A stretch of 64,000 nucleotides of DNA from Oncomelania hupensis (lineage: Eukaryota > Mollusca > Gastropoda > Littorinimorpha > Pomatiopsidae): contig CM072513.1 of assembly GCA_036898135.1 (NCBI GenBank), forward strand, positions 19,465,286-19,529,285. Direction: 5' to 3'. Shown piece by piece: positions 47,168-58,634 of this stretch. Under the pieces are notes generated by a model. The model made no database searches and was not told the origin of the DNA. It saw only the letters and a program-made list of their open reading frames with translations. Numbering within the stretch: position 1 is the first letter of the stretch; every line of letters begins with the position of its first letter. The position numbers and the translations under genes are program-made.

Positions 47168-47227
<60 letters not shown>
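47168..47227. repeat. (TTA)n microsatellite
   Basis: About 20 TTA triplets. Confidence 0.96.
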
Positions 47228-47229
<2 letters not shown>

Positions 47230-48046
47230 AATGTTTATGAGCTTAATACATTTTAATTCATGAATTCAATCCAGTTTTGTTACTATCCGCGACAGCAACA
47301 ACTGGAGAACCTGGTCAATGATAATGACAAAATAATTAACTAAATTATTCAAAATAAACAAAGAACTGACAATTTAATACACCCCCCCTTCCCCCTTCCT
47401 CCACCACCACCACAACCACCACTCCTCTTCCACTCCAATGAAATAAAATAATAATTACAAAGGAATTATAAACAACAGATTTTTCAACCAAAGTGAAATC
47501 AATACTGCAGCCTCGAACACCTATTTCTCTTTGTGCAGTCTGTCATTAGGCAGTAGCAGGTTACACCAAAATTGTATATCTTCGCCAGCTGGGATATCAC
47601 ACTCGTGCCTGGCGTTACAACGTTGCAATTTAGTGTCCATCGGGAGGGACTATTAATCATTATCCAGCCTGACCTTAGTTTAGCGAAGTATTTATTGTGC
47701 ATGCAGGATTTTGGTGGACAGCTCTTAACTGCGTGGTATTCATAACTTCTAATGTTGTCCCGTACTAATTTTTAAGCTGCATACTGTGGCTAGCATGTAC
47801 AAGGCTACTTTACTTGCGGAGGCAGCGGCCACGGCGTCCTTTGACCATAAAGGCGTACCATGCCAACTGGACATATCCACCTCACAGGGACACCAGACGT
47901 ACATCGACAACCCTTTCCATAGTTAACATGGTAGCTCATAATAAAATACGGAATAGCATTCATTATTGTATATACATGTATATTCATTAACAAAAATATG
48001 AAAAAAACATTCATTCATTCAATTCATTTTAAAAAATAACATTAAA
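47228..48046. other. No gene recognised
   Basis: CCA/CCACC-rich tract at 47395-47430; otherwise unassigned. Confidence 0.4.
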
Positions 48047-48153
48047 GAAGTCGTTGGGGCACCACAGATGATCGTTTAACCAGCGTACTCCATCTTTTTT
48101 CTGTCCTCAGCAACACTCATGGCTTGGCTCAGTGTCAAGCCAGTCCATTTCCC
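48047..48153 (-). mobile_element. RTE 3'-end fragment
   Basis: ~107 bp of C-terminal sequence (GTCGTTGGGGCACCACAGAT to GCCAGTCCATT). The GGATA tail is absent at its left edge. Confidence 0.8.
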
Positions 48154-49987
48154 TCCCCTCCCTCCCCCTCTCTCTTGCAGATAACAACAATAAATACCTA
48201 ATAATACTGTTCTTGTATTTCCAGACTTACCTGAAAATACTGTGAAATAATCGGGAGGAAGAGATCTTTTTTTAATTTTACCTCCGCGAACATTCCACCA
48301 AATTTCCAATGAAGACAGGCCAAATGCCAAACCTAGGTTCCTCAACAACCCACCCCCCCCCACCTCCCATCCCCCTTTTTTCCCCCAAAAGTTTCAGCAA
48401 CCTAGGTTTGGGATCTGAAAACTTTGAAAAAGAGTTTTTGAACCTCCACGAACCTTCCACGAATATTGCAATTAAGATAGGCCATAAGACGAACCATAGA
48501 CTTCATTTTGTTCAGAGTTCATCAATGAGTCAACACGAAACTAAGAAAATCAATCAGGCAATTGATAATGCCCCTGAAAAACAAACAATACATAAGATAG
48601 GTAATTGCGAACAAAATGAGAATGATATGATTATAGCTGAATGAACGACATATATCAAACTTTACAATTACAACTAAAATAAACCCAACATGAAATGTAA
48701 GCACTTCTTCCGTTTCCAAAATTTGAGACAATTACAAAATAAACTCTCTCTCTCGCTCTCGCTTCTCACGACAAACGCACGCACGCAGTCAGGCACACAG
48801 AGTCCTAAAAATAATAAGGCAAAAATTATGAAGTTATTATTATAAATTCAAAATGGCCGCCAAGATCATGACCAAGACAAATTTAACTTGGCTTTCAAAT
48901 TCAGGAGTCCACAGCAGAAGAATATCAAATTACCAACAGAATGAAATATTATGAAATACTATTATGATAAAGAAAATTAAATATATTTAAACATTTACCA
49001 CGAAACGCTTTTCAAATAGATTCCAATTTAATCCATGCTTTTAATTTATAAAGAAATGATTCGTTTACTAAAATATACAATTATGAAATACACTAAACGA
49101 TACAGAAAACAAAGCGTTACATCCATAATCAGGCTTTGGGCATAATATAAATAATTTTAGTATATACCAAGATCAATGTGACTCGGGGCGAAAGTAATTT
49201 ATGGAATAAAACTAGATGAAGGACTAAAAATAAACTGAACTTCTGAACTAAAGTGACCTAGCAAAAAAACGTTTCCTCTTCAGACGCAGCAGAAGGAATG
49301 ATCAGAATATTCTTATCTTGAACTAGCAATTTATAACAGTTCTCTACGTCACTTCCGAAAAGCGCAGACGAATCATAAGCGCAATAAGGCAAATTAAATG
49401 AAATTAAAATTAACTTCTATAACCCAAATTGAAAATAATAATAACTCCTATCTTTTATTTTAAAAAATCTTATTATTTCGTAATTATACAGACTTGATGC
49501 ATTCTTCATACACAGACTGTGTGAGACCAGAGTTCACAACTATTTGATACACTGTATAACTAATTGGATTGCATTAATGGTTTGAGAACAGGTGGATGAA
49601 CTAAATAACAATGATAAAGACTATTTACAATAAGAACACTGAAATGTATTTTACTACAAGTAACATCACTCTCCTACAAGTCGTATTTGTACTTTCCCAA
49701 AGGTAAAGTCATTGTGCTTCATTTTCCAAACATGTTTTGCATTCTAACTAAAAATTGCCAGACCCAATTTGGATAAAATCCTGTTTATAGATAGATCAGA
49801 TCATAATGGCCAATCATTCTACGTTTTCCTTTTGCTGCGTTAGGATAAAGCGGAGTCACTACACCACCAAGAAAATTAACCCTTTTGAAAATGCTCCTTT
49901 TTCGGCTGATGTGCGTGAGTGTCTGGAAATACATTTGCTTGGCTTGCCATCTTGTTTATTGACTATTTTAACATAGGTGAATGACAT
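48154..49987. other. No gene recognised
   Basis: C-rich tract at 48350-48376 and a short CT tract at 48746-48762. The frame at 48309-48644 has no recognised domain. The CGACAAACGCACGCACGCAG segment near 48768 is repeated at ~57698. The rest is A/T-rich and apparently unique. Confidence 0.45.
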
Positions 49988-49989
49988 TA

Positions 49990-50707
49990 GGGATCTTTCG
50001 AAAGCGGGTGAAAGTGAAAGTGAATGTGAATCGGGACTACTTATTGTTGTGACGTCAGCAATTTATGTGACGCTTTAACTTCCCGTGGTGAAAGGTCACG
50101 AAGTCTGCCTACCACAAGGAATAAAACTTCGTGGAAAACCTGATTTCCACGAACTAATGTTAGTGAGTACATTTTGGTTATTAAATCGTTTGTAAAATGT
50201 CCAAAAATGATTTGAATTTGTATATGGTACATTACTCAACCATTTTAGAAGGAATAATGGGGATCTAAACTCGGTCTCAGACTTAAAACGTATTTTCAAA
50301 CGAGCTACTGAAAAGCCGTCATGGCTGTCTAGAATCTATCTATTCTGTATCACCAATCAGCAGTCCAAAAACTGTTTTATGTGACAAAAATGAAACTCGA
50401 AGCTAGAATTTAAAATATCTTCAATGTTAGAGCACTAATCCATCTTTAAAGTTCAACCTAATCGTAACATTCGTGTCAAATCATGATTTGTTAGAAGAAG
50501 CCTTACGTAGGCATAATAGTGCTCTGCCTCTGGGCCTGCCCTGTGTGTGCTCAATAAAATCACAACGAAACTAGGTGCTGGAATCGAAAGCGCACAGAAA
50601 CACGTTCGTTTTGTTTCGTAACGCGGCGTAAGAATCTCCCGGCGTGCCTCTCGTTGGACGAAACGAACACACAATCACTTTCACTTTTACCCGTTCCGAA
50701 AGACCCC
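49990..50707. mobile_element. 718-bp TIR element (non-autonomous DNA transposon candidate)
   Basis: Imperfect ~33-bp terminal inverted repeats: left GGGATCTTTCGAAAGCGGGT, right end inverted GGGGTCTTTCGGAACGGGTA, both continuing into AAAGTGAAAGTG. Flanked by TA at 49988-49989 and 50708-50709, consistent with a Tc1/mariner-like TA duplication. No transposase frame. The interior has a perfect 10-bp stem with 6-nt loop at 50128-50153 and a GTTCGTTTTGTTTCG / CGAAACGAAC inverted pair near the right end. Confidence 0.75.
50128..50153. other. Perfect hairpin inside the TIR element
   Basis: TTCGTGGAAA, loop ACCTGA, TTTCCACGAA. A further TTCGTGG-like (CACGAAG) copy lies ~30 bp upstream. Confidence 0.8.
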
Positions 50708-50919
50708 TAGTTTGGCAAATAATTCGTCGTTCTCGTGATTTGGGTAAAGCAGGGCCTTCGACCTAAAGCATCGTAAGCATTCTTTTATTCTTTTTAATTA
50801 ACGACGCCGTTGTGTCTTATTATTTGACTGCTCGAGAGAATCTAGAACCGGGAGCTTTTCCTTTAGTTAACAGGGGCAGATTATCTTCTTTTCGTTCATC
50901 GCTTCTACTACACCGACAA

Positions 50920-50975
50920 TTTATTATATTATATTATAATATTTATTATATTATATTATAATATATATATTATAA
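50920..50975. repeat. A/T palindromic tract
   Basis: ATTATATTATATTATAAT-type blocks, self-complementary, next to the TCA array. Confidence 0.75.
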
Positions 50976-50988
50976 AAATATTCAAAAT

Positions 50989-50989
50989 G

Positions 50990-51042
<53 letters not shown>

Positions 51043-51058
51043 GTCATCGTCGTCGTCG

Positions 51059-51123
<65 letters not shown>

Positions 51124-51130
51124 GTCGTCG

Positions 51131-51193
<63 letters not shown>

Positions 51194-51194
51194 A
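50989..51194. repeat. (TCA)n microsatellite, ~206 bp
   Basis: Long TCA array with two short TCG islands (51040-51060, 51122-51132). The long poly-Ser, poly-Asp and poly-Met frames are by-products. Confidence 0.97.
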
Positions 51195-51465
51195 TCATTG
51201 CGACAAATGCATTTGTGCCTGACAGAGTCAATGCCTTCATTAGTTTCCAGCTGGCGCATTAATACGCGAAAAATATCTAGGGTTACATTATCAAATAACA
51301 AATTCGTTACTTTATAACAAATCCTTCAAGCGCACAAATGCAGCTGCTGGCTGCATATCTGCATAGGAATAAAGAATATTTTATCGAAATTCATTAACAC
51401 CTTGGAAAACACAAAGTCTAGTAGATAGTCGACATTTATTAGTTAACAGTTAAGCAGGCATTAGC

Positions 51466-51800
51466 GAGCGTTGTGGCCAAGTGGGCTAAGGCGGGACTAA
51501 CTTGCCTTGTCCACAGGCCAGAAACCAATGGCGCCTGACAGGTGTGGGTTCGATCCAGAATCTTCGAATAATATTCTCGGAATATTATTTACTTTCGACT
51601 CGGGCAACGTCTCGGCAACGGCTCCTGGTACTCCGGTTTGCTCCCCCAGCAAAATTTCAAAATCACAACTAATGTTAGGTAGGTTGGGTATGGGCGCGCC
51701 ACAGGCTGCGACTACGCTTTCACCAGGGGAGGCGGTCCATAATTTCCTATGAAAAAGGGACAATAAGGTAAATAAAATAAAAATAAAATTTTAAAAAAGT
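51466..51800 (+). mobile_element. tRNA-headed SINE, family D copy 1
   Basis: A-box region TGTGGCCAAGTGGGCTAAGG, B-box region GTGGGTTCGATCCAG (51542-51557). The body includes GGTTGGGTATGGGCGCGCCA. 3' tail of AATAAAAT repeats to ~51790. Nearly complete. Confidence 0.85.
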
Positions 51801-51883
51801 GGGAAAGTAGATCTATACTTGTAACACAGGCTGATAGAAAGACACTGAAACAGTGGTAAAGAGGCAATACAATGAGCGATTCT

Positions 51884-51960
51884 CAAATTCAATTCAAATT
51901 CAATTCAAGTAACATTTTATTTTAACGTCTCATCACATTCATGTGATTTTAGATAATTTC
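51884..51960 (-). mobile_element. LINE 3' tip with (TTGAATT)n tail, inverted
   Basis: Minus strand: AAAATGTTACTTGAATTGAA followed by GAATT-type repeats. Same tail type as 3077-3107 and 34305-34320. Confidence 0.55.
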
Positions 51961-52219
51961 ATTCCCATGCATACCATAAAATCTAACAATTTCAAGTTGA
52001 ACTTCAACCATACAAAACTAACACAAATGTTACCAACTGCGGCCATGTTAATTATACGTCCTATAGCTGTTATTGCAGGCCTAGGTAATAAAATTCAATG
52101 GATTGTCGAATAACCCCCACATTGATGTTCTTGTCTTCATTTAATGGAATCAAAATAAAATAAAACTATTCAAAATACATAAATACTACATTATATGACA
52201 GTGCATGAATAACGCGATC

Positions 52220-52442
52220 AATGTCCGTGGGAGTAAAAGTTTGCGGCATAAAATCTGAATTTTGTGTAGCTGTCTGCTTGAACTGGAATAGTGGCTTTGA
52301 TTGATGCCTCGACCTTCGGGAAAAGTAATTAATGTCCATGGAAATACAAGTCCTCGACATAAAAATGTGAATTTTGTATAGCTGTCTGCTTGAACTGGAA
52401 AAGTGGCTTTGAATGATGCATCGCGGCCTGCGGGAAAAGTAA
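52220..52442. repeat. 111-bp tandem duplication
   Basis: Two diverged copies share GTAGCTGTCTGCTTGAACTGG / TAGCTGTCTGCTTGAACTGG-type sequence, starting AATGTCC at 52220 and 52331. Confidence 0.85.
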
Positions 52443-53576
52443 GCTCGTAGGTGCAGAATACCTTTCTAAAGGGCCAGGGTATTAAGGATGTTGGTTTATC
52501 GTTTGTGGCAGCGAATTTGCTTGGGGAATCACATCAGTGTTCTATTAAAAGATTATAAATGTATTCATTGGTAATCCTTCCGCGACTCAACCGCAAAGCC
52601 AATCTTTGGTTGTTAGGCATCTCTTCTTTGTTACGTCCAAATATGGTAACTCATTCCTACCATACAAAACACTTTAGCAGCGGTGCTATTTTCAGAATCA
52701 ACCTCGATGCTATTAATAAGCATATGAACAAATTAATTTGTAAATTACAAAACCGTACTTTTGGAAAATGGTTAATACTACTTGTTAGGCTTTTAAATTT
52801 TTTTTTAAAAATTAAAGTAGAGTAACACTCATTGTGAATTTTGAATAGGATCTGTCATACTGCAATATGCGCTCTCGGGGCTCTTTAACGGCCACAATGT
52901 AAGATGCACTGTTGGAAATAAAGTACAAGAAAAGAATATGAAAGAAGAGTGCCCGTGGATAACAAATGACATGTAAGAGCGTCGAAAGAGAAACCACAGA
53001 TTCTGAACTCCGGCAGAACCACCCAGAGTTCCAATGAATAAGTCAGCGTGCGCTTGAGGTTCAGCACATAACTGGCCATTACCCATCAGTCTTACGTCAG
53101 CTCTTACCGTTGGCTGACCCGCCGCTGACACAGGCCGCGGCAGGTCAACGAGCTGACGACGTTTGATATAACAACAGTACCTGTCTACGTAAACAGCGTA
53201 CAGAATTACCGTAAACTGCCGTACGCTGACAAAACAAAGCAAGTCCAGCGGCGCTAGTTTCCAGGTGGTCCTGATTCGGCCGTCGCAGTCTTTGCAGTCT
53301 GCTGGTCCCTATGAACAATTACTAACTAACAAGATTGTTTGCAGAAAATCGATATGCTGTGTTTTGATTGTCTTGTCTTCATTGTTTAAGATTGCCTACT
53401 TTGTCTATTTGTGTTTTGTGTTAACTTATTTGTCTGGATCTCGCAATCTAAAGACACCCGGCTGTCAAAATGTACATTGAAAATGCGTGTTATCGGTGAT
53501 GTTCAATTCTTATTTTTCACACAAATAGATTTTGCCATCACAGAGCATTGCGTTAGTATTTGTATATGTGTATCCT
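52443..53576. other. No gene recognised
   Basis: GC-richer stretch at 52985-53170 with an open minus frame of 137 residues (52829-53242) that has no recognised domain; a host exon cannot be excluded. Confidence 0.4.
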
Positions 53577-53717
53577 TCATGCCTTGTATTCTTCGTTGTA
53601 AGTTTGCTGTGAGGGTCTATGTTTCTCAAGCTATAGGAAGATGGAGATGACAAGGCAGCGCAGCAGCCTTACCTTGGAGTGTAGACTGAGGGTCATGTCT
53701 TTCCAAATGGGCTTCAA
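53577..53717 (-). mobile_element. RTE copy 'Y', piece 1
   Basis: Matches the reference from ~11741 to GGGCTTCAA (~11880). The 3' end of the element is missing; the break is within a few bases of the 37984/39174 junction of copy X. Confidence 0.85.
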
Positions 53718-54462
53718 TATGACGGCCTACTAGCGCCAAAACCTGATTATTACAATTATCATGTGATAATTACAAATATCATGGGATAATTACAATTATC
53801 AAGAGATAATTACAATTATCATTGAAAATTACAAGTATGTTCGTGTGATCATGTTTAATTTTCAGTTTTGGCTCTATCAATCCGCCTGGAAATGCACCCA
53901 AACTGAAAATTGTAATTATCACATAATAATTTAAATGTTCACTTGATAATTATAATTTTCACGTGATCATGCTTAATTCTGGTAAGGCGGCTTACTAGCG
54001 TCAAAACCTGCAAAACTTACATGTATCAGTGATAATTGTAATTAACACGTGTTCTGTGTAATTCACAGAGATACCGGTAATTCACAGTGTTAATGACTAA
54101 TTTTCAGTTTTGGCCACGCTTTACTAGGGCCAAAACCCCAGGCGTGCTGGGAACAGTGCCGCTGCCGCGCATCGCGCCGCGCATGCTCATCTTGATATGT
54201 ATAATTTTCAGTGATAATTGTAATTATCGCTTGATAATTGTAATTATCTCTTGATAATTGTAATTATCTCTTGATAATTGTAATTATCTCATGATATTAG
54301 TAATTATCAGGTTTTGGCGCTAGGAAAGCATAGTAAATACTGATAATTATTAATTAACACTGCGGATTACCGCTATCTCTGTAAATTACACAGAACACGT
54401 GATAATTTCAGTTATCTCGTGATAATGGTAACTCTCGGTTTTGGCGCTAGTAGGCCGTCATA
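53718..54462. mobile_element. 745-bp TIR element with GATA-palindrome arrays
   Basis: Perfect 26-bp terminal inverted repeats (53718-53743, 54437-54462) beginning TATGACGGCCTACTAGCGCC. Inserted in RTE copy Y with a 6-bp duplication CTTCAA (53712-53717, 54463-54468); the intact RTE has one CTTCAA here, which proves the empty site. Inside, near-palindromic 16-mers GATAATTACAATTATC (left, ~53745-53825) and GATAATTGTAATTATC (right, four at 20-bp period, 54213-54288) repeat. A CpG-rich core lies at ~54137-54185. Three inner TIR-like copies (53986, 54116, 54309) are present. No transposase. Superfamily unknown; 6-7 bp duplications are known for Dada, but I see no further link. Confidence 0.88.
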
Positions 54463-55178
54463 CTTCAACCTTGTCAGGGCAGCAGTTGTTTGTGCGATCC
54501 TGGAAAGGACTTCCTGTCGAGGATCCATTCCCAGATAAAATGGCACCTAAATATTTGAAGCTATACACTGTGTTGAGGGATTGGACTTGGACTTTGATGT
54601 CCGCGTTGATGCCATTAGATTTGTTGGTCATAATTTTCATCTTCTCTGCACTTATTTCCATTCCAAAGCCTCTGGAAGTGGTGTCAAGCCTCTGTACCAG
54701 CTGTTCAAGTTCTTGTTCCTCTCCAGCCAATCCATCAATCTCATCCGCAAAAGGGAAGTTGGAGACTGCTCTACCCCCTATGTTGACTGTGCCTTCGTGA
54801 TCTGCAAGGGCATCTGACATGACACGTTCTAGTAATATGTTGAATAGTGTTGGAGAGAGTAGGCATTTTTGACGCACACCGATTGTTGTTCTGAACCAGT
54901 TCCCAATAGCATTGGTACACTAGTAGCCTTATCATACAGGTTTTTGATGACTTCAATAATGTTAGGGCTGATGTTGTACACTCTCATGGTTGCCCACAGA
55001 GCTTCATGCCAGACTCGGTGAAACGCTTTCTTGAGGTCTGCAAACTCATGATATAGATGTTGCCGGTGCTGTAGGTGTTTCCAGCAAATTATTCTGAGGT
55101 TAAAAATCTGTTAAGTGGTACTTCGCCCTCCCTAAATCCTGTTTGTTCTTCAGCTATGATTTGTTCAGCTTGGGATTT
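54463..55178 (-). pseudogene. RTE copy 'Y', piece 2 (reverse transcriptase core)
   Basis: Resumes exactly after the TIR element. Frame 54458-54877 covers GCLLSP-like KCLLSPTLFNILLE, FADEIDGLAGEEQELE (the second catalytic Asp is Glu here) and EISAEKMK. Upstream blocks are frame-shifted. A SINE interrupts it at 55179. Confidence 0.87.
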
Positions 55179-55543
55179 ATTTTATTTGTATTTATTTTTT
55201 TATTTTAACACCTTCATTATCCCCGAGGTGAAATTCGGGCACTTTCATTTTCGAAAGTACAGCAGCCCCAAGTGAAGCGCTTTACCCAAGGTACATGCTG
55301 GGTGTGTTCTTGTCACCGGCACTCACCCGTCTAGGACATGAGCGTCAGGATCTTTAAAGTCCGTTATGATGGAATGTATGCGACACACAGACTAGACCTC
55401 GGTTTATACTCTCATCCGAAGGAGTAGGAAACGGGAGTAAAGTGTCTTTCCCAAGGACACAACACAATGCCCGGCCTGGGCTCGAACTCGGGACCTTCAG
55501 ATCCGCAAGCCAACGCTCTAACCACTCGGCCATCGCGCCTCCC
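55179..55543 (-). mobile_element. tRNA-headed SINE, family B head with different 3' end
   Basis: Head and central region match family B (B box GGTCCCGAGTTCGAGCCC; TAGACGGGTGAGTGCCGG). The 3' ~130 bp differ: AAAGTGCCCGAATTTCACC and GGGGATAATGAAGGTGTTAA replace the usual GAGCTG hairpin and GCGCTATATAA end. Inserted in RTE copy Y; no clear duplication. Confidence 0.85.
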
Positions 55544-56433
55544 TCAACCTGTTGAGTATTATTTCCAGGAGGACCTTGCTGGGATGGCTGATGAGGCTGA
55601 TGGTGCGGTAATTTTCACACTCCGGAAGGTTACCATGTTTGTGAAGAGTTATGACAAGCGACTGAGTCAATGGTGTAGGCCACTCCCCACTCTGCCAGAT
55701 CTTGTTACAGAAAATGGTGATGGCGTCAATCATCGCTTTTCCTCCTGCTTGAAGCAACTCCGCGGGTATGCTGTCCACTCCCGCTGACTTCCCCTTCTTC
55801 AGCGATAGCACTGCTACCTCAACTTCTTCTCGAAGAATTAGGAGGATTTTTTCTTCTTCTCTGTTCTGGGGACATGATCAAACTGATGGGTCGCCGTTTA
55901 GGTTTAGTGTGTGGTTGTAAAGGTCTGAGCAGTACTCTGTCCATCTATCCAAGACTTCTTGTTCTTCTGTAAGGCATATGCCAGATTTGCTTTGGATCGT
56001 GGAGACCTTCGGCTGATTAAAACTTGTCAGTCGCTTCATCTCTCTTCGTTAGTCACACAGGTCCATAAGTTCAGGTGTGATCCACGGTTTCTTCTTTGGG
56101 CGGTGTTTGCCAAGGACCTCAGTGGCGGCGTCTGTCACAGCTGCGTTAAAGGTGGTGGTCATGGTGTTGACACCTACTTCACCAGCTCCCAAAATAAGCA
56201 GTGGTGCAAATTTCCCTCCAATTGTGGCTTGGAATATTTCTGCCACATCCTGGTCTTGCAGTTTGTCCAGGTCGAACTTCAGTCTGGCGCACTTTGCTTT
56301 GTTTACTATTTTCAAGTGGAGTCGGAAAGACATCGTCACGAGATCGTGGTCACTTCCTATGTCTACTAATAGAAAAGTGCGTGTCCTGCCAATGTTGACG
56401 CTTGATCTGAAACGTTTCTTGACCATGATGTAG
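55544..56433 (-). pseudogene. RTE copy 'Y', piece 3 (RT start, linker, endonuclease end)
   Basis: Continues with GKSAGVDSIPAELLQAGGKA and NYRTISLISHPSKVLLE (frame 55518-55811), the linker, and then the endonuclease C-terminal half (frame 56049-56462; SDHDLVTMSF). An internal deletion at ~56038 removes sequence equivalent to ~13087-13253 of the reference. 5' truncated near 56433 within the endonuclease. Confidence 0.87.
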
Positions 56434-56792
56434 ATGAAGACAGTAGATGTGCGAAAACACAAATTTACCTACACCTTGTATTATGCTACACGTAGTACCA
56501 GAGATCGTATCAATGATCTATGGTGGTACACAGATTGCATGGTTACAAAACACCAAGTGCTCAAGTGATCAATACAGCGAAGTAGGCTTGTCTGAACAAA
56601 AGAGGAATGACCTCCGATAGAACTTCAGATTAAATGCTGATAATGAAATTCCAAGCATGTCTGTCTGTCTTTCTTTGTCTCTTTCTTTCTTTCCAAGAGA
56701 AAAGTCTACTATGGTGCTTAAATATTATGGTTATTTTCATATTTCCACTCCTTCGGCCTCTTTTATTAAGATGTACATTTTTCAAGGTCAAA

Positions 56793-56798
<6 letters not shown>
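56434..56798. other. No gene recognised
   Basis: Ordinary sequence; nothing supported. Confidence 0.4.

Positions 56799-56856
<58 letters not shown>
56799..56856. repeat. (CT)n microsatellite
   Basis: Pure CT. Confidence 0.96.
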
Positions 56857-56859
<3 letters not shown>

Positions 56860-57382
56860 ATATCTATCTCATACACCTGCACACGGACTTGAACACTATG
56901 CATTTGCAATTCGGTTTGCAAGCGTTGCCGGTAAAACAGCAAACGTGGATCCAATTAATTCTTAATGAGTTTTGTCAGGAAGGCAGTGAGGAAGATAATC
57001 ACAGAAACATGATTTTACAAGTTCCAATCAAGCGACTTTTAATAATAAATGAGAGAGGTTCTCAGCTGGGCTGTGATAAACGCACGCATGAGCATTTGTT
57101 TGTCTCCATTTATTTATTTTAATATGTAAAGTTTTGCACGCACGCCAAAGGAAATGTTCCATCCTTATGTATACAATGTAAACGTTTGAAATAAATATGT
57201 ATTGTATTGTATTTATTAAATTGTATAGTGTTGTACTGTAATAAAAATACAAATACTAAGGAACCGCTCCACAGGAGGCCAGGTCACATGACATGACACT
57301 TTCAATGACGTGAGGGTCATGTTTTGTACAGAGAGCAATGTCCGCCCAAATGCTCTTTCTTCCCTTCGTCTTATTCCCGATT

Positions 57383-57391
<9 letters not shown>
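56857..57391. other. No gene recognised
   Basis: Short TGTATTGTATTGTATT stretch near 57198-57215; otherwise unassigned. Confidence 0.4.

Positions 57392-57445
<54 letters not shown>
57392..57445. repeat. (CT)n microsatellite
   Basis: Pure CT; further imperfect CT at 57645-57692. Confidence 0.95.
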
Positions 57446-57447
<2 letters not shown>

Positions 57448-58312
57448 CCATTCTCTCTCTCCTTCCCTTATCTATTTCTCTCCTCAATATTTCTGTCTGT
57501 CTGCTCTTTTAGGGCATAGGATGTAAGATTAGGTCTTGAATATTTAAAATCGGCATACAAGATTAGAATATTTTAAATATTCCATCTTGTTAAACGTTCC
57601 AAAGTTCACAGCACTCTCCTCCTCTCCCTACCCCATCTCAACCCATCTCTCTCTCTTTCTCTCTCTCTCGCTCGCTCTCTCCCTCTCTCTCTTCCCACGA
57701 CAAACGCACGAATGCAGTTAGGCAAACACAGTCATCATTAATATTCATCCATTCCATTACGCACATTAACACACAACTCTTCCTCGCTCCAACCTCCCAC
57801 CCCACCCCTCGCCCACTGTTCACCACCCCACCCCACACCACGCCCACTGTCCACGCAAAGTGGTCATGCCAGTGTCGGGCATTTTTAGCAGCAAAGCATG
57901 TCAAACTGCGGCGAAGCGTTCAACAGTTTGTCTGCCTTCCGAGTGCAGCCTGCTTTGGAGAAGGAGAGAGAAAAGCAAGTGCAAGGTGATGTGACAGCAG
58001 CAGGGCCATCTCTTTATTGATCAGTCCTGCACAGCCCCGCACGCATGCAGCTGATCAGAGGACACACGCCAGACAAGACTACAACAACAAAAGAGACGCA
58101 CAATAAAAACACAACAATTTGACGCCTTGCTGTCGGCACAATCCGCCGAAACGAACGCAAAGTCACGGCGGGCTATGAACTGACCAAGAAAAAAGAAGAA
58201 GACTTTGGTGTTTTCCTATAACTTCTCAATTGTCATTATTATTATTATTATTATTGTCATATTTATTGAAATAAATAAATGCTTAAACAAAGAGGAAGAA
58301 GAAGGAGGTTGA
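57446..58312. other. No gene recognised
   Basis: Contains a CT tract plus CGACAAACGCACGAATGCAG segment resembling 48746-48800, suggesting a shared unclassified repeat. Confidence 0.4.
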
Positions 58313-58315
58313 GGA

Positions 58316-58634
58316 GAAGCTCCTTCCGATGAGGGTACAAATTGAGATGTGCAGGCACGCATTCCATCAGATGGATTTTAAAGATCCTGACGCTCATGTC
58401 CTAGACGGATGAATGCCGGCTACATAAATACACCCAACACGCACTAGGTCCTTTCTTTCCATCCCCGGTCGCCAAGGATTGTGCCAAGTCGTGGGGGCGC
58501 CAGTCCATGCGCCAAAAGGTTGAAAGTGGGCGCCTCTGACGGCTTGAGTTAGATCCTATATCGGTCAGCGCCTTGAGCAGCTCTTGAGCTGGAAAAAGCG
58601 CTATATAAAAGTGATTAAATAAAATAAAATAAAG
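58316..58634 (+). mobile_element. SINE family B, 5'-truncated
   Basis: Plus strand: CATGTCCTAGACGG..., CGGCTTGAGTTAGATCC, CTTGAGCAGCTCTTGAGCTG hairpin, AAAGCGCTATATAAAAG and an AAATAAAAT tail. The tRNA head is missing. Confidence 0.85.

Noticed and set aside
50956..51262. Poly-Asp, poly-Ser and poly-Met proteins (also at 6721-7120 and 27693-28102)
   Set aside because: Translations of TCA/GAT microsatellites; all frames are open for the same reason.
55179..55543. Clear target duplication around the SINE in RTE copy Y
   Set aside because: No convincing direct repeat could be found at the two edges, so only the insertion itself is claimed.
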